64,000 nt of DNA from Methylogaea oryzae (GCF_019669985.1 NZ_AP019782.1:3954825-4018824), one strand, 5' to 3'; shown: positions 1-8,281, counted from the stretch's first letter. The notes: a model not told the origin generated them from the sequence alone. A program made the numbers and translations.

Positions 1-216
1 TTGGTTTTTTTGTCTTAACTCGCGGGCTTTGCCCGCCGCTCGTGGCGAGGCGTAGATGCACCCCCAAATCGCAGGGACGGCTTTTCCAGCCCCTCGCCCT
101 CGAGAGGGCCAGCGGCGCAATGGTGCGGGAATGCGGTTATTGTAGTGGAATCGCCGGAACGGAACAAACCGCTCGGCCGGCCAAGCCAAGCCGTCCGGCG
201 CGACGGCGCGCCGGTT

Positions 217-2595
217 TCACTGGGTGAGGGACAAAAACAACTGCGGCAACCGCTCGGGCAACCGTTGGATGCGATCGACCACCGTGTAGTTGTTGCGGCC
301 GAAAATGTCAGCCACATACTGGTCGGCCAGGGGATCCAGGGTGATGCAATAACTGGCGATGCCCCGCATGGACAGTTCCTCCACCGCTTTGCGGGCGTCG
401 GCGCACAGGTAGGCGGGGTCTTCCACGTCGATGTCGGCCGGTTCGCCGTCGCTGAGCAGCAACAGCAGCTTTTTGCCGGCGGAACGCGCCGCCAGGTAGT
501 GGCCGGCATGGCGCAGGGCCGCGCCCATGCGGGTGGACAACGCGCCCTGCATGCCGGCCAGGCGGGCTTTCACGGTGTCGTCCCAGGGTTCGCCGAACCC
601 CTTGAAGTGGAAATAGCGCACCTCGTGGCGGGTGTTGGAAGCGAAGCCGGCGATGGCCAGGGGATCGCCCATGGCGCTCACCGCTTCCGCCAGCAGGGAC
701 ACGGCTTCCTGGCTCAGTTGCAGGATGGAGGACCGGCAGCCGGCCGGCGTCTCGTTGACGGACTGGGACAGGTCCAACAGCAGCATCACGGCGAAATCGC
801 GGCCGTCGTGTTTATGGCTGTAATGGATGCGGGGGTCCGGCGTGCCGCCGGATTTGTAGTCGATGACGGCGCGGATGGCCACGTCCAAATCCAGCTCGGA
901 GCCTTCCTCCTGATAACGCACCCGCGCGTGCTGCTGCGGCTTGATCAGGTCCACCACGCGCTTCAGCCGCTTCAGCAACGGACTGTGCTTGTCCAACAGC
1001 CGGTCGATGGCCCCCGCCTCGCCGGCGGTTTGCAGGGACTCATACACCGTCACCCAGTCCGGCCGGTAATACTGCGCTTCCCGGTCCCACTCCGGGTGAT
1101 GCCGCGCCAGGCCGGCGGGCTGGCGATCTTCTTCGGCCTTGGGATTGGCGGCGGCGTGGTCGGAGTGGAAATCGTCCTCCTCCTCGGTATCCTCCAGGAA
1201 TATCCACAAGTAGCGGTTGTCGTCCCGGTAGCTCGCCTCGGTGTCGGTGAAATATACCTTGGGATACCGGAACGTCTCATTGTGCGTCCGCACCAGGTAC
1301 TCCACGCCCAAGTCCGTGGCGATGGCGGTGTCGTGGGGAGCGGCGGCCATACGCTGATGGAAACGCTGCACGAATTCCAACAATACCGGATCGGTGTAAG
1401 GATGGCCGGGGTCCAGCAGCGCCCGCGACAGCATGGCCGCCAGGTGGCGGATGGGCGAATGGTCGGCCGGGCAGGCGCCTTCCTTCGGTATCGGATGCAG
1501 CGCCTGCCACAGCCGCCGCAGGCCCGGATAGCGCGCCATGGCCAGGTGCTCGACGCGGGCGTCCTCGAACACCTCGATGAAAATCTGCTGGTAGCGGTTG
1601 TAGTTGTCGGCGATGAAAGGCCGGCTCCACAGCCGATGGGCCGACAAGTGGGCCAGCAGGGCGCGGTAGCGGTCGATGCCGCGTATGAGTGGCTCCCTCT
1701 TCCCTCGGGAGAGGGTTGGGGTGAGGGGGGGCAAAGGGCCACGGCTTTCTAATTCCCTCATCCCGGCCTTCTCCCGAGGGGAGAAGGGGTTGTCTCCGTT
1801 CCTAGGCTCCTGGGCAGAGTTAGGGATAAGGGTGCTAAAAACGTCGTCGTAAACGTCCGGCAGGTGGATGCCGCGTTTATCCAGATGAGGGCGGGGGCGG
1901 CGCTCGATGTCGAAGGCCAGGGAATAGGGATGCAGCTCCGCGTCGCTGTCCCAGAACGCCCGCAGGTACAGGCGCAGCCGCCGTTCGTGGTCGGCGAAGA
2001 GCGTGCCGTGGCGTTCCCGCTGCAACGCCGCGCGGCTGTCGGCCGATTGCAGGGTGAAGTAGTCGCCGATGCGGTGCGGCTGGTCGCGGTAGGCGCGCAG
2101 GCCGTAATCGACCCAGTTGCGCAAGCCGCCCAGGGACAGCTGGCCCAGCAAATAATCGCTGCGTTCCAGCAGCAGCGGCAACACCGCCGGCGCCTGGCCG
2201 GCCAGCCGTTCCACCAGGCCCAGGTAATCGCCCAGCAGGGCCGGCTCCACCAGCCGCCGGGCGCAGGCCGGCAGCCGCGCCAGCAAGGGGGCGATGGCCT
2301 TGGGCGCGCCGGCCCGCGACAAATGCCGGGCCAGCTCCGCCACCGGGGCGATCACCGCCTCGCCGGCCAGGGCCGCCACCTGGGGCATTTCCTGCAGGAA
2401 AATCAGCGGCAGCTCCTGGCCGCGGCCCAGCCCGGCGATGAGCGAAGCGCCTTCCAGCCAGGCGTCCACCCCGGCCGGCGACATGACGCCGAGCGCTTCT
2501 TCCAGGCAGCCGGGAAAAATTTCCTCCACCCGCGGCGCGTTGCAGCGCAGCTTTTGGCGGTATTCCTGGATGAGGCGGGTTTCGAGCATGGTCAC
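217..2595 (-). CDS. cbbO: CbbO/NorD-family von Willebrand factor A protein (Rubisco activase partner)
   Basis: 792 aa. The C-terminal third (about residues 600-792) is a VWA domain with an intact MIDAS motif, DLSQS, followed by LSDGEP. The N-terminal two thirds match the CbbO/NorD helical region. In the CbbO family this protein binds the CbbQ AAA+ ring and adapts it to Rubisco to remove inhibitory sugar phosphates. It lies directly downstream of cbbQ in the same orientation with a 25-bp gap, so the two are probably co-transcribed. The length fits CbbO better than the shorter NorD, and no norCB genes are seen. Residues about 259-302 are encoded by an in-frame palindromic repeat (see 1690-1800) that looks foreign to the family. 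The cbbO rather than norD assignment is inference from length and the likely autotrophic context. Confidence 0.82.
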   Translation of the reverse strand: MTMLETRLIQEYRQKLRCNAPRVEEIFPGCLEEALGVMSPAGVDAWLEGASLIAGLGRGQELPLIFLQEMPQVAALAGEAVIAPVAELARHLSRAGAPKAIAPLLARLPACARRLVEPALLGDYLGLVERLAGQAPAVLPLLLERSDYLLGQLSLGGLRNWVDYGLRAYRDQPHRIGDYFTLQSADSRAALQRERHGTLFADHERRLRLYLRAFWDSDAELHPYSLAFDIERRPRPHLDKRGIHLPDVYDDVFSTLIPNSAQEPRNGDNPFSPREKAGMRELESRGPLPPLTPTLSRGKREPLIRGIDRYRALLAHLSAHRLWSRPFIADNYNRYQQIFIEVFEDARVEHLAMARYPGLRRLWQALHPIPKEGACPADHSPIRHLAAMLSRALLDPGHPYTDPVLLEFVQRFHQRMAAAPHDTAIATDLGVEYLVRTHNETFRYPKVYFTDTEASYRDDNRYLWIFLEDTEEEDDFHSDHAAANPKAEEDRQPAGLARHHPEWDREAQYYRPDWVTVYESLQTAGEAGAIDRLLDKHSPLLKRLKRVVDLIKPQQHARVRYQEEGSELDLDVAIRAVIDYKSGGTPDPRIHYSHKHDGRDFAVMLLLDLSQSVNETPAGCRSSILQLSQEAVSLLAEAVSAMGDPLAIAGFASNTRHEVRYFHFKGFGEPWDDTVKARLAGMQGALSTRMGAALRHAGHYLAARSAGKKLLLLLSDGEPADIDVEDPAYLCADARKAVEELSMRGIASYCITLDPLADQYVADIFGRNNYTVVDRIQRLPERLPQLFLSLTQ
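1690..1800. repeat. Palindromic REP/MITE-like element inserted in frame in cbbO
   Basis: Two arms read CCCTCTTCCCTCGGGAGAGG (from about 1695) and, inverted, CTTCTCCCGAGGGGAGAAGG (about 1768-1788). Each arm is itself a hairpin, and the GTTGGGGTGAGGG tail of the left arm is mirrored by CCCTCATCCC in the right. The motif style (CCCTC..GGGAGAGGG..GGGGTGAGGG) is a common dispersed intergenic repeat in proteobacteria. Here it is translated on the minus strand as peptides such as NPFSPREKAGM and PPLTPTLSRGKRE without breaking the frame. Confidence 0.75.
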
Positions 2596-2620
2596 GCCCT
2601 GGCTGGCCGGAACGGCGGCG

Positions 2621-3424
2621 TCAGTCGAAATAGCTGTCGATGGCGTGCTCCAGCGTGTCGCGGATGTCGGCGTCGTCGGTGATGGGGCGCGACAGGGCCA
2701 TGCGGCAGGCGGCGCGGGGGGCGATGTTCTGGCCGATCAGCTGGCCGGCGTACACCAGCAAACGGGTGGAGATGCCTTCCTCCAGGCCGTGGCCCTTGAG
2801 CTTGCGAGCGCGGTGGGCGATCTGCACCAGCTTGGCGGCGGTGTCGCTATCGATACCCGTTTCCTTGGTCACGATGGCCTGTTCCGTCTCGGCGTCGGCA
2901 TAGTCGAATTCCAGCGCGGCGAAGCGCTGCTTGGTGGACTGTTTCAAGTCCTTCATCAAGGTCTGGTAGCCGGGATTGAAGGAGATCACCAGCTGGAAAT
3001 CGGCGTGGGCTTCGATCAGCTCGCCCTTCTTGTCCAGGGGCAGGGTGCGGCGGTAGTCGGTGAGGGGGTGGATCACCACGGTGGTGTCCTTGCGCGCCTC
3101 GACGACTTCGTCGAGATAGCAAATGGCGCCGATGCGCGCCGCCAGGGTCAGCGGGCCGTCCTGCCAGCGGGTGCCGTCCTTGTCCAACAGGTAACGGCCG
3201 ACCAGGTCGGAAGCCGTCATGTCCTCGTTGCAGGCCACGGTGATGAGCGGCTTGCCCAGCTTCCAGGCCATGTATTCGACGAAGCGGGACTTGCCGCAGC
3301 CGGTGGGGCCTTTGAGCATGACGGGCAAGCGGGCGGCGTAGGCGGCTTCGTACAGGGCGATTTCTTCGCCCTGGGCCCGGTAATAAGGCGCCTGGGAAAT
3401 GCGGTATTGCTCAATGTCGATCAC
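2621..3424 (-). CDS. cbbQ: CbbQ/NirQ/NorQ-family AAA+ ATPase
   Basis: 267 aa from a GTG at 3424, preceded by GGAG with a 7-nt spacer. An ATG further upstream (3469) would have to be translated through a terminator-like hairpin and is unlikely. MoxR-class AAA+ protein: Walker A GPTGCGKS, Walker B CYLDEV, sensor-type SFNPGY, and arginine-rich KQRFAALEF. With CbbO it forms the CbbQO Rubisco activase, which uses ATP to reactivate inhibited Rubisco. The gene is directly followed by cbbO. No cbbL or cbbS precedes it, which is unusual because cbbQ normally trails cbbLS. The same family also includes NorQ (nitric oxide reductase maturation), so the substrate is inferred. Confidence 0.85.
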   Translation of the reverse strand: MIDIEQYRISQAPYYRAQGEEIALYEAAYAARLPVMLKGPTGCGKSRFVEYMAWKLGKPLITVACNEDMTASDLVGRYLLDKDGTRWQDGPLTLAARIGAICYLDEVVEARKDTTVVIHPLTDYRRTLPLDKKGELIEAHADFQLVISFNPGYQTLMKDLKQSTKQRFAALEFDYADAETEQAIVTKETGIDSDTAAKLVQIAHRARKLKGHGLEEGISTRLLVYAGQLIGQNIAPRAACRMALSRPITDDADIRDTLEHAIDSYFD

Positions 3425-3434
3425 GATCCGGCTC

Positions 3435-3466
3435 CAAAAAATGGGCGGTTGCCTAAGCAACCGCCC
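3435..3466 (-). terminator. Intrinsic terminator or attenuator hairpin in the cbbQ leader
   Basis: A perfect 10-bp stem GGGCGGTTGC / GCAACCGCCC (3443-3452 and 3457-3466) with a 4-nt loop is followed on the minus strand by ATTTTTTGG. The T run abuts the GGAG ribosome-binding site of cbbQ, so the hairpin ends only 18 nt before the GTG. It could be the terminator of a former upstream gene or a leader attenuator of cbbQO. Confidence 0.7.
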
Positions 3467-3644
3467 CAAGGGAGATCGATCCCGCTAGGTAGGGTGGGAT
3501 CAATGGGTTGGCAATGGCCGAGTAGTTTAGTGGGAAAACCAGCCGACTAAAAGTCGGGCCTTACGATCGTTTGCAAAGGCGCCATGGATTTCGTCGCCGC
3601 GAGCAGCGAGGGGCGAAAAGGATCGGCGCATCCCTGCCACTGGT

Positions 3645-4025
3645 CTAAACGATCTTGCAGCGGATCCAAGCGTCCTCGTCGAAGCCGTAAATGGCGCACA
3701 GGCGATGGTAGCCGTCGGCGATGACGACTTTGCCGTTCTTCTCGTCCCTGACCAGCAGCAACGGCGAAAGCGGCGTTCCGTTCTTGATCTTCTTCCTGTC
3801 TTTCTCCACGTGGGAGTTGCTGACCCCCAGTAGCGACAGCTGCGACGCCCGGAATATGTCTTTCGCCTTGAATTGAACGATTTCCGCGGCTTTGAGCCGG
3901 GAGACCAGTTTTGCGGTCTCCGCTTCCCCGAAGAGAAGCAGCAAATAGGATTTTGCGGCGGGATAGTCATGCTCCTCGACATCGTCGAGCCACGTTATGC
4001 CATCGCCGTCTTTCATCTTATTCAT
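3645..4025 (-). CDS. Small ParB/sulfiredoxin-fold-like protein of unknown function
   Basis: 126 aa from an ATG at 4025 with GAGG about 6 nt upstream. It ends with a ParB N-domain-like segment: a region proposing a value (PLLLVRDEKNGKVV) followed by IADGYHRLCAIY, which resembles the G-x-R-R-x-A nucleotide-binding box of ParB-type domains. There is no helix-turn-helix, so it is not a partition protein in the usual sense; the real parB is at 36 kb. Proteins of this size with a lone ParB-like domain are common and usually uncharacterised. It stands alone, 88 bp upstream of the next minus-strand gene's stop. Function unknown. Confidence 0.65.
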   Translation of the reverse strand: MNKMKDGDGITWLDDVEEHDYPAAKSYLLLLFGEAETAKLVSRLKAAEIVQFKAKDIFRASQLSLLGVSNSHVEKDRKKIKNGTPLSPLLLVRDEKNGKVVIADGYHRLCAIYGFDEDAWIRCKIV

Positions 4026-4113
4026 CGGGAACCTCGATTGCCGCCGGGGCATTAGACGGGATACCGGCGCTTTTTAGCCCGGCGCCGCTTGGACGTCAAC
4101 GTGGCCGACGGCG

Positions 4114-4602
4114 TCAATCCCGCAGCCATTGCACCATGTGCGGGAAAGGGGGAACGCCGTGCTGTTGGGCCCGCTCCGTCTCCCAGGTCAATCCCATCCA
4201 CTGCAACAGCGGCACCCCGAAATAGCGGCCTTCGGAGAAATTTTCCAGCAACGACGCGGCGGCGCCCTTGTAGCCGTGGGGGTGGAACAACAGGGCCGGA
4301 TCGAGGCCGAGATGCAAAGTCGCCGCCCAGGACCAGGCGATGGCGGCCAGCTCGTCGCCGGCGTTCTTGCTGACGTCGTTGTACAGCCGGCCGCGCTTTT
4401 CCGCCGGCGCCACCGCCAAATGCCCCGCCTCGTGCAGGATATCCCCCGGCGAAACCAGCTTCGCCTCGTCGATCCGCAGCGTGCCGTGATCCACCAAGAT
4501 ACCGGGGAGCACGGTTTGCTCGGCAATTTCCCCCGGGACGACCCCGATACCGATGCCGGTCAAAAATTCGGCGATTTTGCTATTGATCGGGTTGTCGAAC
4601 AT
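4114..4602 (-). CDS. Hypothetical protein with HEAGH zinc-metalloprotease-like motif
   Basis: 162 aa from the ATG at 4602, preceded by AGGAG with a 7-nt spacer; longer upstream reading is possible but has no ribosome-binding site. The centre contains ILHEAGHLAV, a gluzincin/metallopeptidase-type HExxH zinc site, following a stretch that names a start-of-protein domain (GIGVVPGEIAEQ). The C-terminal half is rich in Trp, Leu and His without an obvious membrane segment or signal peptide, so it is probably cytoplasmic. I do not recognise the family. Proteolytic activity is only suggested by the motif. Confidence 0.6.
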   Translation of the reverse strand: MFDNPINSKIAEFLTGIGIGVVPGEIAEQTVLPGILVDHGTLRIDEAKLVSPGDILHEAGHLAVAPAEKRGRLYNDVSKNAGDELAAIAWSWAATLHLGLDPALLFHPHGYKGAAASLLENFSEGRYFGVPLLQWMGLTWETERAQQHGVPPFPHMVQWLRD

Positions 4603-4830
4603 GGAACGCTCCTTGTGGCTTTTTCGCGGACGGGCCGGGGTATTATGATGCAATACGCCCGCGCCGAGCGCTTGGCGGCGGCGCGGGAGAATCCTCCCGA
4701 GCGGAAATGGAGACACCGGCAGGGATCCTGTCGTATGCTTGTCTCCCATCGACAGACGGATAACCGAGGCTTGAGCCGTTGCGCCTCAAACATTCCACGC
4801 CCCGTTCACCGAACCAAGGAACCGATACAT

Positions 4831-5022
4831 ATGAGTACCAGCCATGTTTCGTCCTCCGGCGCGGCCGCCTTGCTGCAAGCGGCGCAGCAAGTCCAAAACC
4901 GGGTTCATCGGCAGGCGGCGGCCATCCAGCAAGTCGTCGAACACCCCAACCTTCCCGGCAGCGAAGTCAGAAGCAGCAGCAGCAGCGACACCCCGAGCGC
5001 TCCCATCGATATCTGGGCGTGA
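4831..5022 (+). CDS. Small hypothetical protein
   Basis: 63 aa, with AAGGA about 10 nt before the ATG. Composition is Ala/Gln/Ser rich: an N-terminal helix (AAALLQAAQQVQNRVHRQ) followed by a low-complexity serine tail SSSSSD and the end PIDIWA. No cysteines, no signal peptide. It faces away from the HEAGH gene, with about 228 bp between their starts that must hold both promoters. Size and composition loosely recall small YjfB-like proteins, but similarity is too weak to claim. Coding status is plausible rather than certain. Confidence 0.45.
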   Translation: MSTSHVSSSGAAALLQAAQQVQNRVHRQAAAIQQVVEHPNLPGSEVRSSSSSDTPSAPIDIWA

Positions 5023-5158
5023 GGCGATAGCCCGAGAGGCCGAAGGGCGGGACCGCCCGTCAAGCACGGGGGAGACTCGCGGCATCCCCCGGCGCTTATG
5101 GCCTAATCACGGCCTTTCCGCCGTAGCCCGCTGGGCGCACAGCGGCCCAGCCCGACCG

Positions 5159-5848
5159 TCACCGCTGCTCGCCCCTATTCCGCCGCGCCTGGGCCTCGGC
5201 GATCTTCTGCATCTTCCAGTCGCGGTGCCGATTCATGATCTCCAGCACCTCCCGGGGACTATCCGTGACGGAGATCACCTCCAGCTCGTCTTCGGAGATC
5301 AGGCCTTCCGTCAGCAGCGTGCCTTTTACCCAGTCGAGTAGCCCGCCCCAAAACTGGGAGCCGAACAGGATGAGGGGCAGGGGGTAAATTTTGTGGGTTT
5401 GCATCAAGGTGAGCGCTTCGAAGAATTCGTCCAGGGTGCCGAAGCCGCCGGGCATGCATACGTAGCCCATGGAATACTTCACGAACATCACCTTGCGGGC
5501 GAAGAAATAGCGAAACGTCAGGCCGATGGACTGATAGGGATTGGGGTGCTGCTCGTGGGGCAACTCGATGTTCAGGCCCACCGAGCCGCCGTGCTGCTGG
5601 AAAGCGCCTTTGTTGGCGGCTTCCATGATGCCGGGACCGCCGCCGCTGATGACCGTATAGCCGTCGTCGGCCAGCAGTTCCGCCACTTTCTGGGCGGCGA
5701 GGTAGTAAGGATGGTCGGGCTTGATGCGGGCGGAACCGAAAATGGAAACGCCCCAGCGGACATCGGACAGTTTGTCGAATCCTTCGGTGAATTCGCTAAG
5801 GATCCTGAACATGCGCCAGGATTCGTTGCCCTTGAGATCTTCGATCAT
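5159..5848 (-). CDS. LOG-family protein (nucleoside 5'-monophosphate phosphoribohydrolase type)
   Basis: 229 aa from the ATG at 5848 (a GTG two codons earlier is the alternative). It carries the two diagnostic Rossmann motifs of the LOG/TIGR00730 family: GGGPGIMEAANKGA and PGGFGTLDEFFE, plus SIFGSARIKPD near the N-terminus. LOG proteins hydrolyse nucleoside monophosphates such as AMP (or cytokinin nucleotides) to base and ribose 5-phosphate; older annotations call them lysine decarboxylases, which is wrong for this motif set. Cytoplasmic, about the usual length for the longer bacterial subgroup. It is downstream of siaC by about 190 bp and is probably a separate transcription unit. Confidence 0.85.
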   Translation of the reverse strand: MIEDLKGNESWRMFRILSEFTEGFDKLSDVRWGVSIFGSARIKPDHPYYLAAQKVAELLADDGYTVISGGGPGIMEAANKGAFQQHGGSVGLNIELPHEQHPNPYQSIGLTFRYFFARKVMFVKYSMGYVCMPGGFGTLDEFFEALTLMQTHKIYPLPLILFGSQFWGGLLDWVKGTLLTEGLISEDELEVISVTDSPREVLEIMNRHRDWKMQKIAEAQARRNRGEQR

Positions 5849-6035
5849 TGCCACCCCGGTTGGTTGGAGGAAAATCCGGCGCAGCGGCCCTTCGCCCCCG
5901 GCACCGTGGCGGCATTATGCCATGGCGGGCCGCAGGCCCCACGGATTGCCGCAAGGCGACGCGGCCGAACCAACCGAGCGAACAACGCGCGGCTCCCTCC
6001 TGCCGCCGAACGGCGGAATTAAAGTCGCCGCCGAC

Positions 6036-6425
6036 TCAAGCCGGTTCGAGCGCCGCCATGGTGAATTTGACCTGATCGAATTCTTCCTGCAATTCTTCAC
6101 CGAACTCCAGAATCATGTCGTCTTCCGGGTCGTGCAGCCAGCGCGCGTGCACCACGTTGTCGGCATCGCTGGCGCCGTTCAACAGGGCGAACAGATTGAA
6201 CAGCATTTTGGTGCTGGCGCTGTTGAAGTATTTCAACTCCACCACCACGTCGATCATCAGGCCGTTGGCGGCGCCCAAAAACGATTCCAGGCGGGTCAGA
6301 ATCGGTTCGTAGAATTGCGCCGCATTTTCCGGAAAGGATTCGCCGCGAAGCACGAGGGAGTTTTGCGAAAAACGAAAATCCACTTCCGGCGAACACTCGG
6401 TGGCGGGAATATGTAAATCGGTCAT
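6036..6425 (-). CDS. siaC: SiaC-family (DUF1987) phospho-switch protein
   Basis: 129 aa, with AGGAG upstream of the ATG. It matches the SiaC/DUF1987 family: N-terminal TECSPEVDF, the beta strand LRGESFPENAAQFYEPI and the central LKYFNSASTKML. In Pseudomonas SiaC the unphosphorylated form binds and activates the SiaD diguanylate cyclase, SiaB phosphorylates a Thr in the YFNT motif and SiaA dephosphorylates it. Here the aligned residue is Ser69 (YFNS). It is the last gene of siaA-siaB-siaC; the gap from siaB is 12 bp. No siaD follows. Confidence 0.85.
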   Translation of the reverse strand: MTDLHIPATECSPEVDFRFSQNSLVLRGESFPENAAQFYEPILTRLESFLGAANGLMIDVVVELKYFNSASTKMLFNLFALLNGASDADNVVHARWLHDPEDDMILEFGEELQEEFDQVKFTMAALEPA

Positions 6426-6437
6426 GGCTATTCTCCT

Positions 6438-6998
6438 TCAGATATTGGCCTTCAGATAGAAAGATACGTGGTCGCCCGCCGTTTCCCCGGCATCGACAAA
6501 GGAATATTCGATGGGGCTGGTGGCCTCGCGCGCCACGGTCAAAAAACCCAGTCCGGCGCCTTTGCTGTCCGCATCGGTCGCGCCTCTCAGCTGCTGCCTG
6601 TATGCCTCCTTGATTTCCTGGGTGGTCATTTGGCAAATGGGGTCCAGGCGTTCCCGCAGCACCGGCACCCTGGCGCGGGCGACGGAATTGCCGCACAACA
6701 CGAAATAGCCGGCCTGGCCGACACCGACCGCCATGGTGCCGTAACGCACTTCGCGATCCACCGCGTCGGCATCGGTTACCCGATCTTCCGAGTAATGGAC
6801 CACGTTTTGCGCCATTTCCACGAAAGCGGAAAAAATCTTTCTCGCCGTGGAACCGGTAACGCCGTTGGCTTGCAGTTTATGTTTCAACATATCCGACATG
6901 GCGGTGACGATGCTTTGCGAAAAGCCGCCCGTGTAATAAAACAGCACGCCGGCGTTTTGCGCCGCTTGATTGAACGTATTTAATGCGTTGATTTCCAT
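6438..6998 (-). CDS. siaB: SiaB-family protein kinase
   Basis: 186 aa. It matches the SiaB family (DUF6272): N-terminal FNQAAQNAGVLFYYTGGFSQ, a Bergerat-like N box (AFVEMAQNVVHYS) and the glycine-rich DSKGAGLGFLTVAREA, which would form the ATP lid. Members phosphorylate SiaC and so switch off its partner. Located between siaA (35-bp gap) and siaC (12-bp gap), all leftward, which supports one operon. The protein is cytosolic with no membrane segments. Kinase activity is inferred from family and motifs. Confidence 0.83.
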   Translation of the reverse strand: MEINALNTFNQAAQNAGVLFYYTGGFSQSIVTAMSDMLKHKLQANGVTGSTARKIFSAFVEMAQNVVHYSEDRVTDADAVDREVRYGTMAVGVGQAGYFVLCGNSVARARVPVLRERLDPICQMTTQEIKEAYRQQLRGATDADSKGAGLGFLTVAREATSPIEYSFVDAGETAGDHVSFYLKANI

Positions 6999-7033
6999 GA
7001 GTCATGCCTATATTGGCCGAGCCGGATCGGCGG

Positions 7034-8281
7034 TTAAACGCGAAACCCCAGCAAGGTAACGTCGTCGCGCCGCTCTTCCTGGCCCTGGTATTGGTGAAAA
7101 GCCTGGATGATGGCCGCTTCCTGTCGCGCCATGGGTTGCCCCCGGTGCGTTTGAATCAGTTGTTTCAAGCGCTTTTTGCCGAAGGCGATGCGCCGCTCGC
7201 CGCCGATCTGGTCGACGATGCCGTCCGAGGTAGCGTAAACGCAGCAATCCTCCGCCAAGCGCATCTCCTGGTTGGTCCAGCCGTAGTCGGGGGGCGTGTC
7301 GCGGTATCCCACCCCTTTGCGGTCGCCGTCCAGCTGCAACACTTCTTCCTCCCCCGCCGCGCTGATGTACAACGGCGTGCGGGCGCCGGCATATACCAGC
7401 CGGCGCCGCTGGGGTTCGCACCACAGGAAGGCGGCGTCCATGCCGTCGTCGGTTTGCAGTTCGTTGTCCTCGCGGGCCGCGCCGCCGAACTGTCCCAGGG
7501 TTTCCTTCACCGTCACGTTCATCCGGCCCAGCAGGCCGGCCGGATCGCGGCAGCTGTCCTGGTCCAGCAAATGGTCCAAGGTGGAGGCCATGATCATGGT
7601 CATGAAAGCGCCGGGCACGCCGTGGCCGGTGCAGTCGATGACGGCGGCGAAAAAGCCGTCGGCGTGTTGGGCGAAGTGGTAGAAGTCGCCGCCCACCACG
7701 TCGCGAGGCGCCCAGTGGATGAAGTGGTCGCCCAAAGCGGCTTTCATTTGCTGCTTGAAGGGACGTAAATAGGATTTTTGTATCAAGCTGGCGTAGTCGA
7801 TGCTTTCCATCACCAGCCGGTTCTTATGGGCCTGCAGGCTGGACAACGCCCGCATCAGGTCGAAGCCGGTGCCGATGCCCAGGTAGTCGTCGCCGTCGGT
7901 CACGATGAAGCCGTCGTTCAGCGCCTTGCTGCCGGCTTGCACCGCCATGAAGCTCAGGTCTTGCAGCGTCGTGTGCTGATCCACCAAGAGGGGCGACTTG
8001 TCCATGAAGGCGATGCAGCTTTTGCGCGCAAAAATTTCCCGGCGGAAGGGCTTCGCCAGATTGTCCATGAACATGTTGCGGTTGATCAGGCCTATGGGCA
8101 GCCGCCCTTCCACCACCGGCAGCGCCGCCACGCCGGCGTGGTCGGTGAAAATTTGCAGCACCTCTTCGGTGGTCTGATCCGGATTCGCCACCGGCGCATT
8201 GATAAGCAAATCCTTAGCGAACCCCGGCCGGGCGTGGGCGCTTGGTTTGGGAGAAATCTCGACAGCGCTATGGGAGGTCAT
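7034..8281 (-). CDS. siaA: CBS-domain/SpoIIE PP2C phosphatase (SiaA-like)
   Basis: 415 aa. The N-terminal half (about residues 30-180) reads as a pair of CBS modules (NPDQTTEEVLQIF, GRLPIGLINRN, DGFIVTDGDDYLGIGTG). The C-terminal half (about 190-415) is a SpoIIE/PP2C phosphatase with intact metal ligands: DVVGGDF, DCTGHGVPGAF, ATSDGIVDQ and RRDDVTLL. Pseudomonas SiaA is instead a membrane protein with HAMP before the same catalytic domain; this one has no transmembrane helix, so the signal is probably a cytosolic nucleotide sensed by the CBS pair (inference). First gene of siaA-siaB-siaC; it should dephosphorylate SiaC. Confidence 0.83.
   Translation of the reverse strand: MTSHSAVEISPKPSAHARPGFAKDLLINAPVANPDQTTEEVLQIFTDHAGVAALPVVEGRLPIGLINRNMFMDNLAKPFRREIFARKSCIAFMDKSPLLVDQHTTLQDLSFMAVQAGSKALNDGFIVTDGDDYLGIGTGFDLMRALSSLQAHKNRLVMESIDYASLIQKSYLRPFKQQMKAALGDHFIHWAPRDVVGGDFYHFAQHADGFFAAVIDCTGHGVPGAFMTMIMASTLDHLLDQDSCRDPAGLLGRMNVTVKETLGQFGGAAREDNELQTDDGMDAAFLWCEPQRRRLVYAGARTPLYISAAGEEEVLQLDGDRKGVGYRDTPPDYGWTNQEMRLAEDCCVYATSDGIVDQIGGERRIAFGKKRLKQLIQTHRGQPMARQEAAIIQAFHQYQGQEERRDDVTLLGFRV

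Noticed and set aside
1..216. Region left of cbbO
   Set aside because: Only 216 bp; it contains a hairpin CGGGCTTTGCCCG and a partial CCCTCG..GAGAGGG sequence but no supported gene or good terminator.
145..1752. About 535-codon open frame antisense to cbbO
   Set aside because: Same reason; the CbbO frame has clear family motifs and the antisense product has none.
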